Positions 18,314 through 29,824 of a DNA stretch of 64,000 nucleotides are shown here, piece after piece. Below the pieces are notes generated by a model. The model did no database searches and was not told the DNA's origin. It saw only the letters and a program-made list of their open reading frames with translations. The position numbers were made by a program, and so were the translations under genes. The stretch lies in assembly GCF_016125515.1 (NCBI RefSeq), contig NZ_WGLO01000008.1, positions 1 through 64,000 on the forward strand. The letters run 5' to 3'. Origin of the DNA: Hyphomonas sp. (GTDB lineage: Bacteria; Pseudomonadota; Alphaproteobacteria; Caulobacterales; Hyphomonadaceae). Position 1 is the stretch's first letter. Every line of letters starts with the position of its first letter.

Positions 18314-18518
18314 CGGACGCCTTCAAGACGTATCTGCCCTTGCCCCCCCTTCTTCGCCCGCTTATCGGTGACATAGCCCCGAAAAGTGACCTGTCCCCTC
18401 CCCGGAACAGGGCGCTTGCGAGGACGAGAAGCCGTATACGATTTCCCGAGCAAGAGGCCTGGTCCTCGTCCGTATCAGGATGAATCGAGCCCCGCACAGG
18501 CCCGGAGCCGGGCGCGCC

Positions 18519-19208
18519 CTAGCTGGCGGCAACCCGCAGGCGCGGCGACTGGGCGAAGACGCCGGGGCGCAGCCAGGCATTGATGTTGCGCAGCAGCGCC
18601 GGCTCGCCCTGCACATGCATCTCGCCGGTGCGCAGCACTTCCTTGAACGTCTTGTCGCCCATCCAGACCTCATACATCGTGCGGACTGTACAGTTGAAAT
18701 AGACGTCCACGTCCCGGCCGGGATCCGTGACGCAGAGATCGACCCGGTCATCCTTCACCAGCAGCCAGAAATCCTTCTGCTCCTCGAGATCGGAGAACTT
18801 GAACTGGATGACGCTTTCATTGCCGATGAGTTTCGACGGATCGATGCTGCGCTCCATGTAGAGCATCAGCATCTCCACATCGAAATCGGAGTCGAGCATG
18901 GTTTCCTTGGTCCAGATGATGCCCCATTCGCCGATGGCGATGAGCACGGGCAGCAGCGATTCGCAGGCGGCCGTGGGGAAATATTCTTAGCCCTTCTGGC
19001 CCGGGATCTTGCGCCGCACCAGAATGCCTTGCTGTTCGAGAGACCTGAGACGCGCGGTGAGCAGGGCCGGCGAAATATCGCCGAGGCCGCGCTGCAGCGT
19101 GTTGAACCGGCGCCCGCCCATCAACAGCTCACGGATGATCAGGATGTTCCATTTCTCGCCGAGGATCTCGGCCGCCGACGAGATGGGGCAATACTGGCCA
19201 TATTTCAT
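18519..19208 (-). pseudogene. HxlR-type regulator with C-terminal SCP2-like domain, interrupted by one in-frame stop
   Basis: From ATG 19208 the frame encodes a winged helix of the HxlR family (MKYGQYCPISSAAEILGEKW, then ISPALLTARLRSLEQQGI and RRKIPGQKG). A TAA at 18987-18989 stops it after 73 codons. The same frame resumes at once with EYFPT and carries on for about 155 residues of the sterol-carrier-like domain found in full-length relatives, ending at 18519. Relatives normally have an aromatic residue where the TAA sits, so one base change (TAC or TAT to TAA) explains the break. The rest shows no decay. The truncated 73-residue winged helix could still be made, or the stop may be a sequencing error. 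Confidence 0.85.
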
Positions 19209-19255
19209 GCGGGCGTCCCTCCGAAACCGCGTGACCGCAGTAAAACCCCAAAACT

Positions 19256-19292
19256 GAAGTGTGTCGCTTCCATTAGTGTAGTGCGCTACTTC
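19256..19292. promoter_or_regulatory. Inverted repeats in the HxlR/tautomerase divergent region, candidate operator
   Basis: GTAG-TGCG-CTAC (19278-19289) is a 12-base dyad. It lies within a wider imperfect inverted repeat made by GAAGTGTGTCGC (19256-19267) and GCGCTACTTC (19283-19292). HxlR proteins bind as dimers to short dyads between divergent genes, which fits the location. The dyads are seen directly; the assignment is inferred. Confidence 0.4.
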
Positions 19293-19384
19293 AACCCGCG
19301 AACTGAACAGGCCGGCGGGCCCATGGCAAAACCTCCCTGTCGCCGGATGGTCCGGCCCGACAAGACAGACCAAGGAGAACTGCA

Positions 19385-19612
19385 ATGCCACTCGTGACTG
19401 TTGACGTGATCAAGGACGTGTTCAGCCCCGCCCAAAAGGAAGAGATCATCCGCAAGGTGACGGATGCGATGGTCTCCGTGGAGGGCGAAGCCCTGCGCGG
19501 CGTGACCTGGGTGCGGATCATGGAAGTCGAGCAAGGCGACTGGGGCATCGGTGGCCAGCTCCTGAAAGCGCGCGATGTGCACCAGATGCAGGGCGCAACC
19601 GAGAACGCCTGA
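19385..19612 (+). CDS. 4-oxalocrotonate tautomerase family protein
   Basis: 75 residues. The N-terminal Met-Pro exposes the catalytic Pro1 after Met removal, and Arg and hydrophobic positions follow the family pattern ([28 protein letters not shown]). At 74 mature residues it is in the usual range for short tautomerases. It lies opposite the HxlR gene and has a strong terminator 28 bases after its stop, so it is a single-gene unit. The substrate is unknown. Loss of the regulator would be expected to change its expression. Confidence 0.88.
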   Translation: MPLVTVDVIKDVFSPAQKEEIIRKVTDAMVSVEGEALRGVTWVRIMEVEQGDWGIGGQLLKARDVHQMQGATENA

Positions 19613-19639
19613 CCTCGCCTGCCAAACCGACCTGAACGG

Positions 19640-19664
19640 GGGCCCGCATTTGCGGGCCCTTTTT
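19640..19664 (+). terminator. Rho-independent terminator of the tautomerase gene
   Basis: GGGCCCGC (19640-19647) pairs with GCGGGCCC (19652-19659) around a 4-base loop and is followed by TTTTT (19660-19664). The T-run touches the complement of the cobT stop codon at 19663-19665, so one hairpin separates the two converging genes. Confidence 0.88.
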
Positions 19665-21654
19665 ACTTCTTACCCGGCGGCTTCACGGCCTGCAGCGTGG
19701 TGGTCTTCACATCCCGGCCCGTGCCGACCTTCCGACCATAGCTGGGCGCGCCGGAGGCGGCGCCCGAGACCGCGCCGCGGGTGGTGCGCTCCGTGAGCGG
19801 AGGGATGGCCATGGCGGCGGGGTTCGGCGGGTGTTCGTCGAAGAGCGAGGCGAGCTGCTCCGTCATCGCGCCGCCGAGCTGTTCTGCATCGACGATGGTC
19901 ACGGCGCGCTTGTAATAGCGCGTGACATCGTGGCCGATGCCGATGGCGATCAGTTCGACCGGGGACTGGTTCTCGATCTGGTCGATCACCTGGCGTAGGT
20001 GGCGTTCCAAATAATTGCCGATATTGACGTTGAGCGTGGAATCATCGACGGGTGCGCCGTCCGAAATTACCATCAGGATCTTGCGCTGTTCGGGCCGGCC
20101 GAGCATGCGGTCGTGCGCCCAGAGCAGCGCCTCGCCGTCGATGTTCTCCTTCAGGAGGCCTTCGCGCATCATCAGGCCGAGATTGCGGCGCGCACGGCGC
20201 CACGGCATGTCGGCAGCCTTGTAGATGATGTGGCGGATGTCGTTGAGACGGCCCGGGCTGTTCGGCTTGCCGGCCTTCACCCAGTCCTCGCGGCTCATGC
20301 CGCCTTTCCAGGCCTTGGTGGTGAATCCGAGGATCTCGGTCTTCACGGCGCAGCGCTCCAGCGTGCGGGCGAGAATGTCCGCACACAGAGCCGCCACCAT
20401 GATCGGGCGGCCGCGCATGGAGCCGGAATTGTCGAGCAGCAGCGTGACGATCGTGTCGCGGAACTTGGTGTCGTCTTCCTGCTTGAAGGAGAGCGGCGCG
20501 GTGGGATCGGTGATGACGCGCGTGAGGCGCGCGGTGTCGAGCACGCCTTCTTCAAGATCGAAGGACCAGGAGCGGTTCTGCTGCGCCATCAGGCGGCGCT
20601 GCAGCTTGTTGGCGAGCTTGGCAACCGCGCCCTGAAGGCCTTGCAGCTGGTGGTCGAGATAGGCGCGCAGGCGCGTCAGTTCCTCGGCGTCGCACAGGTC
20701 CGGCGCATTGGCGGTCTCGTCATGCGCGCGGGTGAACACGTTGTAGACAAAGCGGTCGCGGTCGTCGCCCGGCTGGAAGTTCGGGCGCAGCGGCTTGGTG
20801 CCGTCATCCTCGTCGTCGGGCGAATCGTCCGCGTCGAGATCGGCTTCCTGGTCGACCGAGACATTGGCCTCCTCGCCATCGATGTCCTCGGTCTCGCCGG
20901 CCTCCATCTGGTCGGAGGAAGAGCCCATCTGTTCCTCGGTGGAGACATCGTCTTCGCCGGTCTGGGTTTCGCTGTCGTCCTGCTGCTGGCTGTCTTCCTG
21001 CTCGTCGGTCTCGACATCCTCGCCGGGCACATCCGAAGCCGTCAGGTCACGGATGATCGAGCGGATCGTCTTGCCGAACTGCGCCTGGTCGTGGAGCTGG
21101 CTGATGAGGCTGTCGAGCGCCTCCCCTGCCCGCGCCTCGGCCTTCTCGCGCCAGACATCGGCCACGCGGCGGGCGCTTTCGGGCAGCTCGCGCCCGGTGA
21201 GGCGTTCGCGCAGCAGGAATTCCAGCGCCGGCGCGAGGACGGCTTCGGGGTCTTCCGAGCCGGCGCCGAAATTGGTGGACCGGCAGCGGAAATCGAGCGC
21301 GGCGTCGAGATTGCCGGCGGTGCCGGACATGGCGTTGGCGCCAAGGCTTTCGATGCGGGCGGTTTCGGCGCCTTCATAGACACGGCGGGCCAGCTCGCCC
21401 TGCGGACGGTTTGCGAAATGGGCGGCGGCGTCATGGTGAGCCCGGCGCAGGGCCATGGCGTCGGCCTCGCCCCGGATACGGGCGGCAACTTCCGGCGCGA
21501 GTTCGATCGGCGGCGGGCGCAGCACGAGCCGGTCGCCCTGGTCGCCGGCATCGGCGCCGAAGCCGACTTCGAGTTCACGCTCCGCGCTCATCGCCTTGGT
21601 GGTGGCGGCAAGGGCGGCCTTGAACAGGTCCTGGGGGGTGGTGTCCTTGGCCAT
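19663..21654 (-). CDS. cobT: Cobaltochelatase subunit CobT
   Basis: With CobS this forms the AAA+ motor complex that works with CobN to insert cobalt into hydrogenobyrinic acid diamide (aerobic cobalamin route). Its 663 residues contain a helical N-terminal part, a long acidic middle rich in Glu, Asp and Gln (about 220-300), and a C-terminal von Willebrand A domain with the metal site DNSGSM at about residue 406. The ATG directly follows the stop of the dienelactone hydrolase-type gene with no spacer. cobN is not in this window. Confidence 0.93.
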   Translation of the reverse strand: MAKDTTPQDLFKAALAATTKAMSAERELEVGFGADAGDQGDRLVLRPPPIELAPEVAARIRGEADAMALRRAHHDAAAHFANRPQGELARRVYEGAETARIESLGANAMSGTAGNLDAALDFRCRSTNFGAGSEDPEAVLAPALEFLLRERLTGRELPESARRVADVWREKAEARAGEALDSLISQLHDQAQFGKTIRSIIRDLTASDVPGEDVETDEQEDSQQQDDSETQTGEDDVSTEEQMGSSSDQMEAGETEDIDGEEANVSVDQEADLDADDSPDDEDDGTKPLRPNFQPGDDRDRFVYNVFTRAHDETANAPDLCDAEELTRLRAYLDHQLQGLQGAVAKLANKLQRRLMAQQNRSWSFDLEEGVLDTARLTRVITDPTAPLSFKQEDDTKFRDTIVTLLLDNSGSMRGRPIMVAALCADILARTLERCAVKTEILGFTTKAWKGGMSREDWVKAGKPNSPGRLNDIRHIIYKAADMPWRRARRNLGLMMREGLLKENIDGEALLWAHDRMLGRPEQRKILMVISDGAPVDDSTLNVNIGNYLERHLRQVIDQIENQSPVELIAIGIGHDVTRYYKRAVTIVDAEQLGGAMTEQLASLFDEHPPNPAAMAIPPLTERTTRGAVSGAASGAPSYGRKVGTGRDVKTTTLQAVKPPGKK

Positions 21655-22326
21655 CTAGCGGGCGGAGGCCTTTTCGAAGAGGTCGAGCGTGCGCTGCCAG
21701 GCGAGGGCGTCAGAGGCGGCGTCATAATCAGCAGACCTGGTGCGGGCAAAGCCATGGCCGGCCTCGTAGATCCAAGTCGGTACGTCCGGGCGTGCGGCGG
21801 CGAAGGCTTCGACGCCGGGAACCGGAATGTGCGCGTCCTGGCGGCCGAAATGGGTGATCGTGGGACAGCGCGGCGCACGGTCCTTCAGGCCCGGCACGAG
21901 GCTGCCATAGTAGCAGGAGGCCGCCGCCAGGCCGTCGAGGTTGCAGGCGGCGAGATAGGCCATCGAGCCACCATAGCAGTAGCCGGAGATGAAGACCGGG
22001 CCTTCGAGCGCGGCGATGCAGGCAGCGATATCGGTGAGGGCGTTCTCAAGGCCGTTGGCGCGGGCATGGCCCCCACCGGCGGCGATGTCGTCCGGCCCAT
22101 GGCCTTCACGCACGAAGCCCTTCTCCTGACGGTCGAACATCGAGGGCACGATGACCTCCAGCCCGGTCGCGGCGAAGCGTTGGGCGGCGGCGGCCATGTA
22201 GGAATTGATGCCGAAGATCTCCTGGATGAGGACAAGGCCGCCCTTGCGCGCGCCAACCGGCGCGACATGCAGGGCGCCGAACGTGAAGCCGGACGCGCCG
22301 GTCAGTTCGATCCGCTTTTCCATCAT
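21655..22326 (-). CDS. Dienelactone hydrolase family protein
   Basis: 223 residues with an alpha/beta-hydrolase fold. The nucleophile is Cys117 in GYCYGG, and the other triad members are in the FGRQDAHI aspartate region and AGHGF histidine. QEIFGIN near the N-terminus is a family hallmark. The classical enzyme opens dienelactone in chlorocatechol breakdown, but most chromosomal homologues have unknown substrates. It lies between cobS (19 bases upstream) and cobT (0 bases downstream), so it is transcribed with the cobalt chelatase genes. ATG 22326 has a well placed GGGAGGG. Confidence 0.88.
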   Translation of the reverse strand: MMEKRIELTGASGFTFGALHVAPVGARKGGLVLIQEIFGINSYMAAAAQRFAATGLEVIVPSMFDRQEKGFVREGHGPDDIAAGGGHARANGLENALTDIAACIAALEGPVFISGYCYGGSMAYLAACNLDGLAAASCYYGSLVPGLKDRAPRCPTITHFGRQDAHIPVPGVEAFAAARPDVPTWIYEAGHGFARTRSADYDAASDALAWQRTLDLFEKASAR

Positions 22327-22345
22327 TGCAGGACCCTCCCGGGGA

Positions 22346-23329
22346 TCAGGCCACCTTCACCATCAGGGCGCTCTCGGGGAGTTCCACGCCGAAGCAGCGC
22401 TGGTACATCTCCGCCACGAGAGGACGCTCAAGCTCGTCGCACTTGTTGAGGAAGGTCATGCGGAATGCGTGGCCGAGGTCGCCGAAGATGGCGAAGTTCT
22501 CGGCCCAGGTGATGACCGTACGCGGACTCATCACGGTGGAAAGGTCTCCGGCCATGAAGGCGTTGCGGGTGAGATCGGCCAGCGTGACCATCTTGGCGAG
22601 GGTCGCATCCTCGACACCGGTCGCCTTCGCCTTGACGATCTCGACCTCGGCATCATGGGCGAGATAGTTCAGCGTGGTGACGATGGACCAGCGGTCCATC
22701 TGGCCCTGGTTGAGCTGCTGGGTGCCGTGATAGAGCCCGGTTGTATCACCGAGACCCACCGTATTGGTGGTCGAGAACAGCCGGAAATACGGGTTCGGCG
22801 CGATCACGCGGTTCTGGTCGAGCAGCGTGAGTTTGCCGGAAGCTTCCAGCACGCGCTGGATGACGAACATCACGTCGGGGCGGCCGGCGTCATATTCGTC
22901 GAACACGATGGCGACCGGGCGTTGCAGGGCCCAGGGCAGGATGCCTTCACGGAACTCGGTAACCTGCTTGCCGTCTTTGAGGACGATGGCGTCCTTGCCG
23001 ACCATGTCGATCCGGCTGACATGGGAGTCGAGGTTGACCCGGATCATCGGCCAGTTGAGGCGCGCAGCCACCTGTTCAATGTGGGTCGACTTGCCGGTGC
23101 CGTGATAGCCCTGCACCATGACGCGGCGGTTGTGCTCGAAGCCCGCGAGGATGGCGAGTGTCGTTTGCGGGTCGAACCGGTAGGACGGATCGATCTCCGG
23201 CACATACTCGGTGCGCGTCTTGAACCCGTGCACGACCATCGCCGTTTCGAGGCCGAACAGCTTTTTCAGATTGAGCTTTTCGGTCGGTTTCAGGCCTTCG
23301 AGCGTGTCGGTGGAGGTCATTGCAGTCAT
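22346..23329 (-). CDS. cobS: Cobaltochelatase subunit CobS
   Basis: An AAA+ ATPase that forms a ring with CobT and drives cobalt insertion by CobN. The Walker A motif GYHGTGKST is at about residues 74-82. Walker B is IVFDEYDAG, followed by the sensor region [11 protein letters not shown]. The protein is about 327 residues from ATG 23329; an ATG at 23383 would add 18 residues without clear homology. It heads the cobS-hydrolase-cobT operon. Confidence 0.92.
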   Translation of the reverse strand: MTAMTSTDTLEGLKPTEKLNLKKLFGLETAMVVHGFKTRTEYVPEIDPSYRFDPQTTLAILAGFEHNRRVMVQGYHGTGKSTHIEQVAARLNWPMIRVNLDSHVSRIDMVGKDAIVLKDGKQVTEFREGILPWALQRPVAIVFDEYDAGRPDVMFVIQRVLEASGKLTLLDQNRVIAPNPYFRLFSTTNTVGLGDTTGLYHGTQQLNQGQMDRWSIVTTLNYLAHDAEVEIVKAKATGVEDATLAKMVTLADLTRNAFMAGDLSTVMSPRTVITWAENFAIFGDLGHAFRMTFLNKCDELERPLVAEMYQRCFGVELPESALMVKVA

Positions 23330-23429
23330 GGATTCGCGGAACTCGCCAGCAGAGACATAAGGATGAACCATGCGTTCTAGCACGGGATGGCCGCGCGCCT
23401 AGTGCGACGTAGCGTAAGTGCGCAGGCGG

Positions 23430-23439
23430 CCCCCCCCCC
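23430..23439. repeat. Run of ten cytosines in the cobS upstream region
   Basis: A C10 tract lies about 100 bases upstream of the cobS start and 65 bases upstream of the next plus-strand gene. Tracts of this length slip during replication and sequencing. It is outside coding sequence. Confidence 0.9.
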
Positions 23440-23503
23440 GGAGGGTGATGACTTGGCCGGCGGCACCTTTTAGGCTGCGGGCCTGAATTCAAAGGTAGAT
23501 TTG

Positions 23504-24727
23504 ATGCGATTCCGGTATTTGACGGGCCTGGCGGCCCTTTTTTTAGGTCTGGCACTGACGGCGTCGGCGCAACAGGCGGAAGGTCCGTCCCAGCTGGCAC
23601 AAGGCGATGCTTACCTCGCCCGCGCGTCGGGCCCGGCGGACTTTGAGGCCGCCTATGTTGCCTATCTCGACGCAGCCGATGCCGGCATATCGATCGGGTA
23701 TGCCCGCGCCGGAAGGATGAAGGAGACCGGACAAGTCACCACCGGCGACCGGACGGACGACAATTTCGAAGCCGCCATGCTTTACACCATGGGCGCGGAA
23801 GAGGGCTGCTATACGTGCATGCTGGAAGCCGCCCGAATGTATGACACCGCGCCCAACGGCGTGGAGCGCAACCTGTCCCAGGCGCTGGTCTGGTATTCGA
23901 AGGCCTACGAAATCAGCTTCACCAAATCCGACGCGGAATTTGCGAACATCAAGCGCGTCTCGTCAGAGGGCTATGACATGGCCGTAGGCGAGATGCAGGC
24001 CGGCAATCACTGGGAGGCCTATCACCAGTTCAAGACGCTGTGCGATTTCAAGGGGCCGGGCGCGTGCTACTTCCTCGGGATGTACCTGGGCGCGGGCAAT
24101 TCACCCTACGGCCAGGACGTGCCCGCATCACTCGCACCGCTGGCCTTTGCCTGCGATCAGGGCGTGCCGAATGCCTGCAAGGTGCACGCGGATCTGACCG
24201 GCTTTGTGGGGCCGAGCGCGGGCCGTTCGAACGGCTACCGTGCGGAGCGCTATTTCAAACCGGTCTGCGACTCGGACAATCCCGATTATGACGCCTGCTT
24301 CAATGTGGCGTGGCTCAACTATTATACCGACTACGGACTGAACGATTGGGAGACGATCCGCACCTATTCGGTCAAGGCCTGCTTCGACGGCGGCGTGCCA
24401 CTCTCCTGCAACCTCGCCATGAAGATGGCGCAGATGCTGGGTCCGCCGCCGGGATCGGTGCCCACGGAGTCAGGCGGAAACTGGGGGCGCAGCGTGGACA
24501 ATGCGATTGGCGGCATCTTCGCCGCGCTGGCCAGCGGCGCGGGCGCGTATGCGCAATCCGACAGCATGGGAACATCCGGCAGCTATTCATCCGCCAATCC
24601 GGGCAGCTCGACCGGGAATGTCGCGGCGTGGCAGGCGAGCCGCGACTGGAACGAGGCACGGCGTGCCACGGCCAATATCGGCACGGTCTATTCCTCGTCC
24701 TGCCGGCCGGGCAACAGTTATTGCTGA
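23504..24727 (+). CDS. Exported Sel1-like repeat protein
   Basis: 407 residues. A cleavable signal peptide ends near ASAQQA (about residue 23). The mature part has several helical-pair repeats with the small-residue and paired-cysteine pattern of Sel1-like repeats (GYARAGRMKETG, CMLEAARMYDTA, ACYFLGMYLGAG, ACKVHADLTG, CNLAMKMAQM). The many cysteines suggest disulfides in the periplasm. The tail is rich in Gly, Ser and Ala and ends in cysteine. Such proteins often act as adaptors, but no partner is indicated. Confidence 0.7.
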   Translation: MRFRYLTGLAALFLGLALTASAQQAEGPSQLAQGDAYLARASGPADFEAAYVAYLDAADAGISIGYARAGRMKETGQVTTGDRTDDNFEAAMLYTMGAEEGCYTCMLEAARMYDTAPNGVERNLSQALVWYSKAYEISFTKSDAEFANIKRVSSEGYDMAVGEMQAGNHWEAYHQFKTLCDFKGPGACYFLGMYLGAGNSPYGQDVPASLAPLAFACDQGVPNACKVHADLTGFVGPSAGRSNGYRAERYFKPVCDSDNPDYDACFNVAWLNYYTDYGLNDWETIRTYSVKACFDGGVPLSCNLAMKMAQMLGPPPGSVPTESGGNWGRSVDNAIGGIFAALASGAGAYAQSDSMGTSGSYSSANPGSSTGNVAAWQASRDWNEARRATANIGTVYSSSCRPGNSYC

Positions 24728-24738
24728 GCCCTGCGAGC

Positions 24739-25568
24739 TTAAGGTTTGCGGAAGATCAGCAGCGCCTGGCTCGTATGGCCCCGGATCTCCGGATCGAACA
24801 CGTTTTTCGTGCCGTCATCGTCCGGATTGACCAGGAGGTCTGACTCCGCTTCCAGCGTGAAGCCCGCCGCGGCGGCATAGGCCTTGATGATGGCGGGGTC
24901 GATCCGGTGGGTGTCGCCGCCCGTGGTTTCGGGCGAACCGGCGGGGGCGATATGGTCGATCACGACGAACTCACCGCCGGATTTCAGCACACGCGCGATT
25001 TCCGCATAGGCGGCAGCCGGGGCGCCGAAACCTTCTGGCGTATCGTCCGGGAAGTAGGCCAGCTCATGGGGCCCCTGGAACCAGGTGACCGTGTCGACGG
25101 CGCCGTCGGCAAGACCGAAGGCGTCGAAATTCGACTTGATCACACTGACATTGGTCAGCCGGCCATCCAGGCGCTTGGACACCCGGTCGCCGAGAAAGGC
25201 GTCGAAGGCGGCCGGGTTCTGCATGTAGACCTTGCCGTCCGCGCCGACCGTGCGGGAAAGGATCTCGGTGAAGTAACCACCGCCCGCCTCGATCTCGAGG
25301 ACCGTGTCGCCGGGCTGGAGCGCCATCAAGGCGAGCACTTCGGCGGGCTTGCGGTTCGTATCGGCGAGGATGTCCGTCTCCGGACGTTCGGGCGTGTCGA
25401 CGAAGGCCGCATAGTCGATCGCGGCGGCCGCAGGCTCTTCAGCGACGACAACCGCCTCGACCGCAGCGGCTTCCGGCGCGGGCGCAACCTCGTGCGCGGC
25501 CGGCGTGGAACAGCAGGCCGAGACCAGCGCGAACGCTAGGGCAGCGGCGCTGCCGGGCAGAAACGTCT

Positions 25569-25572
<4 letters not shown>
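24739..25572 (-). CDS. Predicted exported class I methyltransferase (COG4798-like), lipoprotein signal
   Basis: 277 residues. The N-terminus has a signal with a cysteine pair at a lipobox-like site (ALVSACCS). An Ala/Glu-rich linker follows, then a Rossmann methyltransferase fold with motif I as VLEIEAGGGYF and a downstream acidic strand VIDH. The family is known to carry export signals although S-adenosylmethionine is cytoplasmic, so the in vivo activity is unclear. Its start overlaps the stop of an exported amidohydrolase gene by 4 bases (ATGA), implying a shared transcript and perhaps a shared envelope function. Confidence 0.8.
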
Positions 25573-27302
<1,730 letters not shown>

Positions 27303-27374
27303 GGGGCACTCCCTCAGAAGGTCAGCCCGCAAGGTTGCACGCTTCGAGGGACCCCGCAAACAGCCCCGGAATGC

Positions 27375-27402
27375 AAAACGCCGGACCCCCTCGGGCCCGG
27401 CG
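27375..27402 (-). terminator. Rho-independent terminator after rpmB
   Basis: On the minus strand CGCCGG-G-CCC and GGG-T-CCGGCG form a GC-rich stem with a short loop, followed by TTTT (complement at 27375-27378). It starts 28 bases past the rpmB stop. Confidence 0.82.
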
Positions 27403-27429
27403 CTGCGGAAGTCTCGAAAGGCGTCCCGA

Positions 27430-27717
27430 TCAGGCGGTGACGGCTTTTTTCTCGATGTCGCGCTTGATTTTCAGGGCTTTCGGGGAAAGCGCCTCATCTT
27501 TCGCCTTGGCGAGGAAGGGGTCCAGGCCGCCGAGCTTGTCGACCGTGCGCAGAGCCTTTGCGGCGATGCGCAGGCGGAAATCCTGGTCCAGGGCTTCCGA
27601 ATGCAGCGTAACCTGCACAAGATTCGGCAGATACCGACGCTTGGTCTTGATCTGGGAGTGGCTGACGATATGGCCGACCATCGGCTTCGTGCCAGTAAGT
27701 TCACATTCGCGGGACAT
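27430..27717 (-). CDS. rpmB: 50S ribosomal protein L28
   Basis: 95 residues of the large ribosomal subunit. [20 protein letters not shown] at the N-terminus and the basic segment [13 protein letters not shown] are diagnostic. It is the longer alphaproteobacterial form with a lysine-rich tail, and it lacks a zinc-binding cysteine set. ATG 27717 is chosen by homology; upstream in-frame codons are not conserved. A single-gene unit with its own terminator. Confidence 0.96.
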   Translation of the reverse strand: MSRECELTGTKPMVGHIVSHSQIKTKRRYLPNLVQVTLHSEALDQDFRLRIAAKALRTVDKLGGLDPFLAKAKDEALSPKALKIKRDIEKKAVTA

Positions 27718-27983
27718 GGGCCTCGCTCCGGGTAAAAGGGGCATGTTTGATCTGAAGGCGCGCTCCTACAGTCTGCGGGCGCCTCCTGTCAACCACGACG
27801 AATCAGGCAATTCCTGTCTCCGGGCCGAAGGCTTGCTGTCACGCGCTGTCATCTTATGTCAGTGGGCGGCCGGGGCCAAATGAGGCATCCTCCGGGCAAG
27901 GCTGTTCAGGCCATGTTGGGAAGGGGCGTTGTAAGCCGGGGGCCGATGGTGCCTCCCGCACCGGAAAGGACGAAACGAACCCG

Positions 27984-28874
27984 ATGAAGCGCAGCCTCCT
28001 GATCGCCGCCGCCTCGCTGGCCCTGCTGGGCGCCTCTGCCGCCGAGACCGCCCCGCATGCCGACAAACCGGCCGTTCTCGCCAGCATCAAGGCGGGCGCG
28101 CCGACCCGCATGCTCTACGAACTGGACGCCAAGGCCATGGTGTTCATCCTGCCCGCCACCGGCCGGGCGAGCTTCACCGTGGACATGAAGCCCGACAGTT
28201 ATGCCATCAAGTCGCGCGTGCGCACGACCGGTCTGGCCGACATTTTCGTCAACTATGACATGTCGCTGAACGCCGAGGGCAAGACCCGCCCCGACGGCCT
28301 GAAGGCCACAAAATACATCTCGCAGAACAAGGACGGGAAGAAGAACCGCCGCGTTGAGCTGAGCATGACCGATACCGGCTTCTCGATGACGGCGAAGCCC
28401 CGCTTCGGAAACCTCGGCGACCCGGCCGCCACCGCCGAACAGGTGGTGTTGGCGAATGACCCGCTGACCGCGCTGATCACTTTCGCGCTGGAGCCGCGCG
28501 CGCCGGGCGCAGATGCCTGCGGCGGGCCGATCAAGGTGTTCGATGGCCGCCAGCTCACCTACCTGCACCTGAAGCGCGCCGGGACCGGCACGGTGAAGGT
28601 GAAGACCAATGGCTGGAGCGGTCAGGCGATCGAGTGCCATGTCACGATGGACAAGATTGCCGGCTACAAGAAGGGCGAAGTGAACAATGACACGCTGACC
28701 GGCATTTCCGGCCCGCTGAAGATGTACCTCGCCCCACTGGAGAATGGCGCCTACGTGCCGGTGAAGATCGTGGCGGACACGGACAAGGTCGGCAAGATCA
28801 CCCTGACCGCCCGCACCCTGCGCTTCGAACCTCTGGTCACCGCGTCGACAGGTACTCCGGGCAAGGACGGTTAA
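27984..28874 (+). CDS. Exported DUF3108 family protein
   Basis: 296 residues with a signal peptide (cleavage near ASAAETA) and a beta-rich mature domain typical of DUF3108 (YELDAKAMVF, SFTVDMKPDSYAIKSRVRTTGLADIF). The family is periplasmic or envelope-associated and of unknown function. It is divergent from rpmB across about 266 bases. Confidence 0.8.
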   Translation: MKRSLLIAAASLALLGASAAETAPHADKPAVLASIKAGAPTRMLYELDAKAMVFILPATGRASFTVDMKPDSYAIKSRVRTTGLADIFVNYDMSLNAEGKTRPDGLKATKYISQNKDGKKNRRVELSMTDTGFSMTAKPRFGNLGDPAATAEQVVLANDPLTALITFALEPRAPGADACGGPIKVFDGRQLTYLHLKRAGTGTVKVKTNGWSGQAIECHVTMDKIAGYKKGEVNNDTLTGISGPLKMYLAPLENGAYVPVKIVADTDKVGKITLTARTLRFEPLVTASTGTPGKDG

Positions 28875-29050
28875 GACCGGACGTTCGGGTTTGGCCCGAA
28901 TTCACCCGTCGCCGCGCAGTATCTGTAGGTCTCGGTACGATCAAACCCTTCCGCTCATTGGTCTCTGCGCAGCAGCGCCGATAAAGCCGCTTTCTATTTG
29001 TCACTCTTCGCTGCAGACCTAATCGTTAGAACGAGAACGAGGGGACACAT

Positions 29051-29824
29051 ATGCTGCTGCGAGCAATGACAAGGCACGTGAAGGAGCAGAACTGGTTTGC
29101 AGTGGGCCTCGATTTCTTGATCGTCGTGTTTGGCGTGTTTATCGGTTTGCAGGTTTCGAACTGGAACGAAGAACGCGGGCTGTTGCAAAAGGAAGTCGTT
29201 GTTCTTGAAGCGCTATCTCAAGACCTTGAAGGCGCGATAGAATCCTTCGACGCGTTCCTGCTTCGCATTGAGCGTCAAACACAGCGACAGTTGGAATTGG
29301 CGGAGGTTGTCGATGGTGTTCGATTGGATGTTACCCCCGCCGAACTCGACGCCTTGGTTTCAGATGCGGTTTATTTGCTTCTGCTTCCGGAACCAAGACG
29401 CGCTTCTGTCGAGGATCTGAAGACCTCAGGTCAGATCAACCTGATACGAAATGCGGATATTCGAAGGCGCATCCTGGAGCTTGAACCCACCATAGTTGAC
29501 GTTGAACAATCGATGGATGAACAACGGCGCCTCGTGTTCGATAAAGTCGATTCATATCTGATCGCCAATTATGATCTGCGAGGAATCGCGAATGGATCGG
29601 GGACGGTGGTGACAGAGTCGGCCGAACAGTATTGGCCTGTCACAAACTTCCCACGCGAATCTCAATTAGAACTCGTCCAGACGCTGGAGTTCCGGAATCT
29701 GCTCATCTACCGAATGATGATGCTAAGCGGCCTCGACTTCACGCTTCAGCAGTTAAGCCGCGAGTATCGCGAAACCAACGAAATGGTACATGGGCGCCTG
29801 CGTGAACTGGGCAAAGAACCATAA
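29051..29824 (+). CDS. DUF6090-like membrane-anchored protein, likely acquired
   Basis: 257 residues. One N-terminal membrane segment (FAVGLDFLIVVFGVFIGLQVSNWNEE) is followed by a long helical, coiled-coil-prone domain (QRQLELAEVV, ILELEPTIVDVEQSMDEQRR). The hydrophobic-plus-NWN motif is the hallmark of DUF6090-type proteins. Codon use is less GC-biased than in neighbours, with frequent A/T third positions, and the gene sits beside a truncated transporter remnant. Both suggest horizontal transfer. Function unknown. Confidence 0.65.
   Translation: MLLRAMTRHVKEQNWFAVGLDFLIVVFGVFIGLQVSNWNEERGLLQKEVVVLEALSQDLEGAIESFDAFLLRIERQTQRQLELAEVVDGVRLDVTPAELDALVSDAVYLLLLPEPRRASVEDLKTSGQINLIRNADIRRRILELEPTIVDVEQSMDEQRRLVFDKVDSYLIANYDLRGIANGSGTVVTESAEQYWPVTNFPRESQLELVQTLEFRNLLIYRMMMLSGLDFTLQQLSREYRETNEMVHGRLRELGKEP

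Noticed and set aside
18217-18518. Minus-strand frame and a repeat-like stretch (CCCCGAAAAGTGACC) between two genes
   Set aside because: It faintly recalls ends of some insertion sequences, but no transposase or inverted ends are visible, so it was not called.
19999-22449. 816-codon open frame on the plus strand across cobT
   Set aside because: It is antisense to cobT and the hydrolase gene, has no recognisable domain, and reflects GC-rich codon bias.
28884-28900. TTCGGG/CCCGAA hairpin after the DUF3108 gene as a terminator
   Set aside because: Only 6 bp with no T-run; too weak to call.
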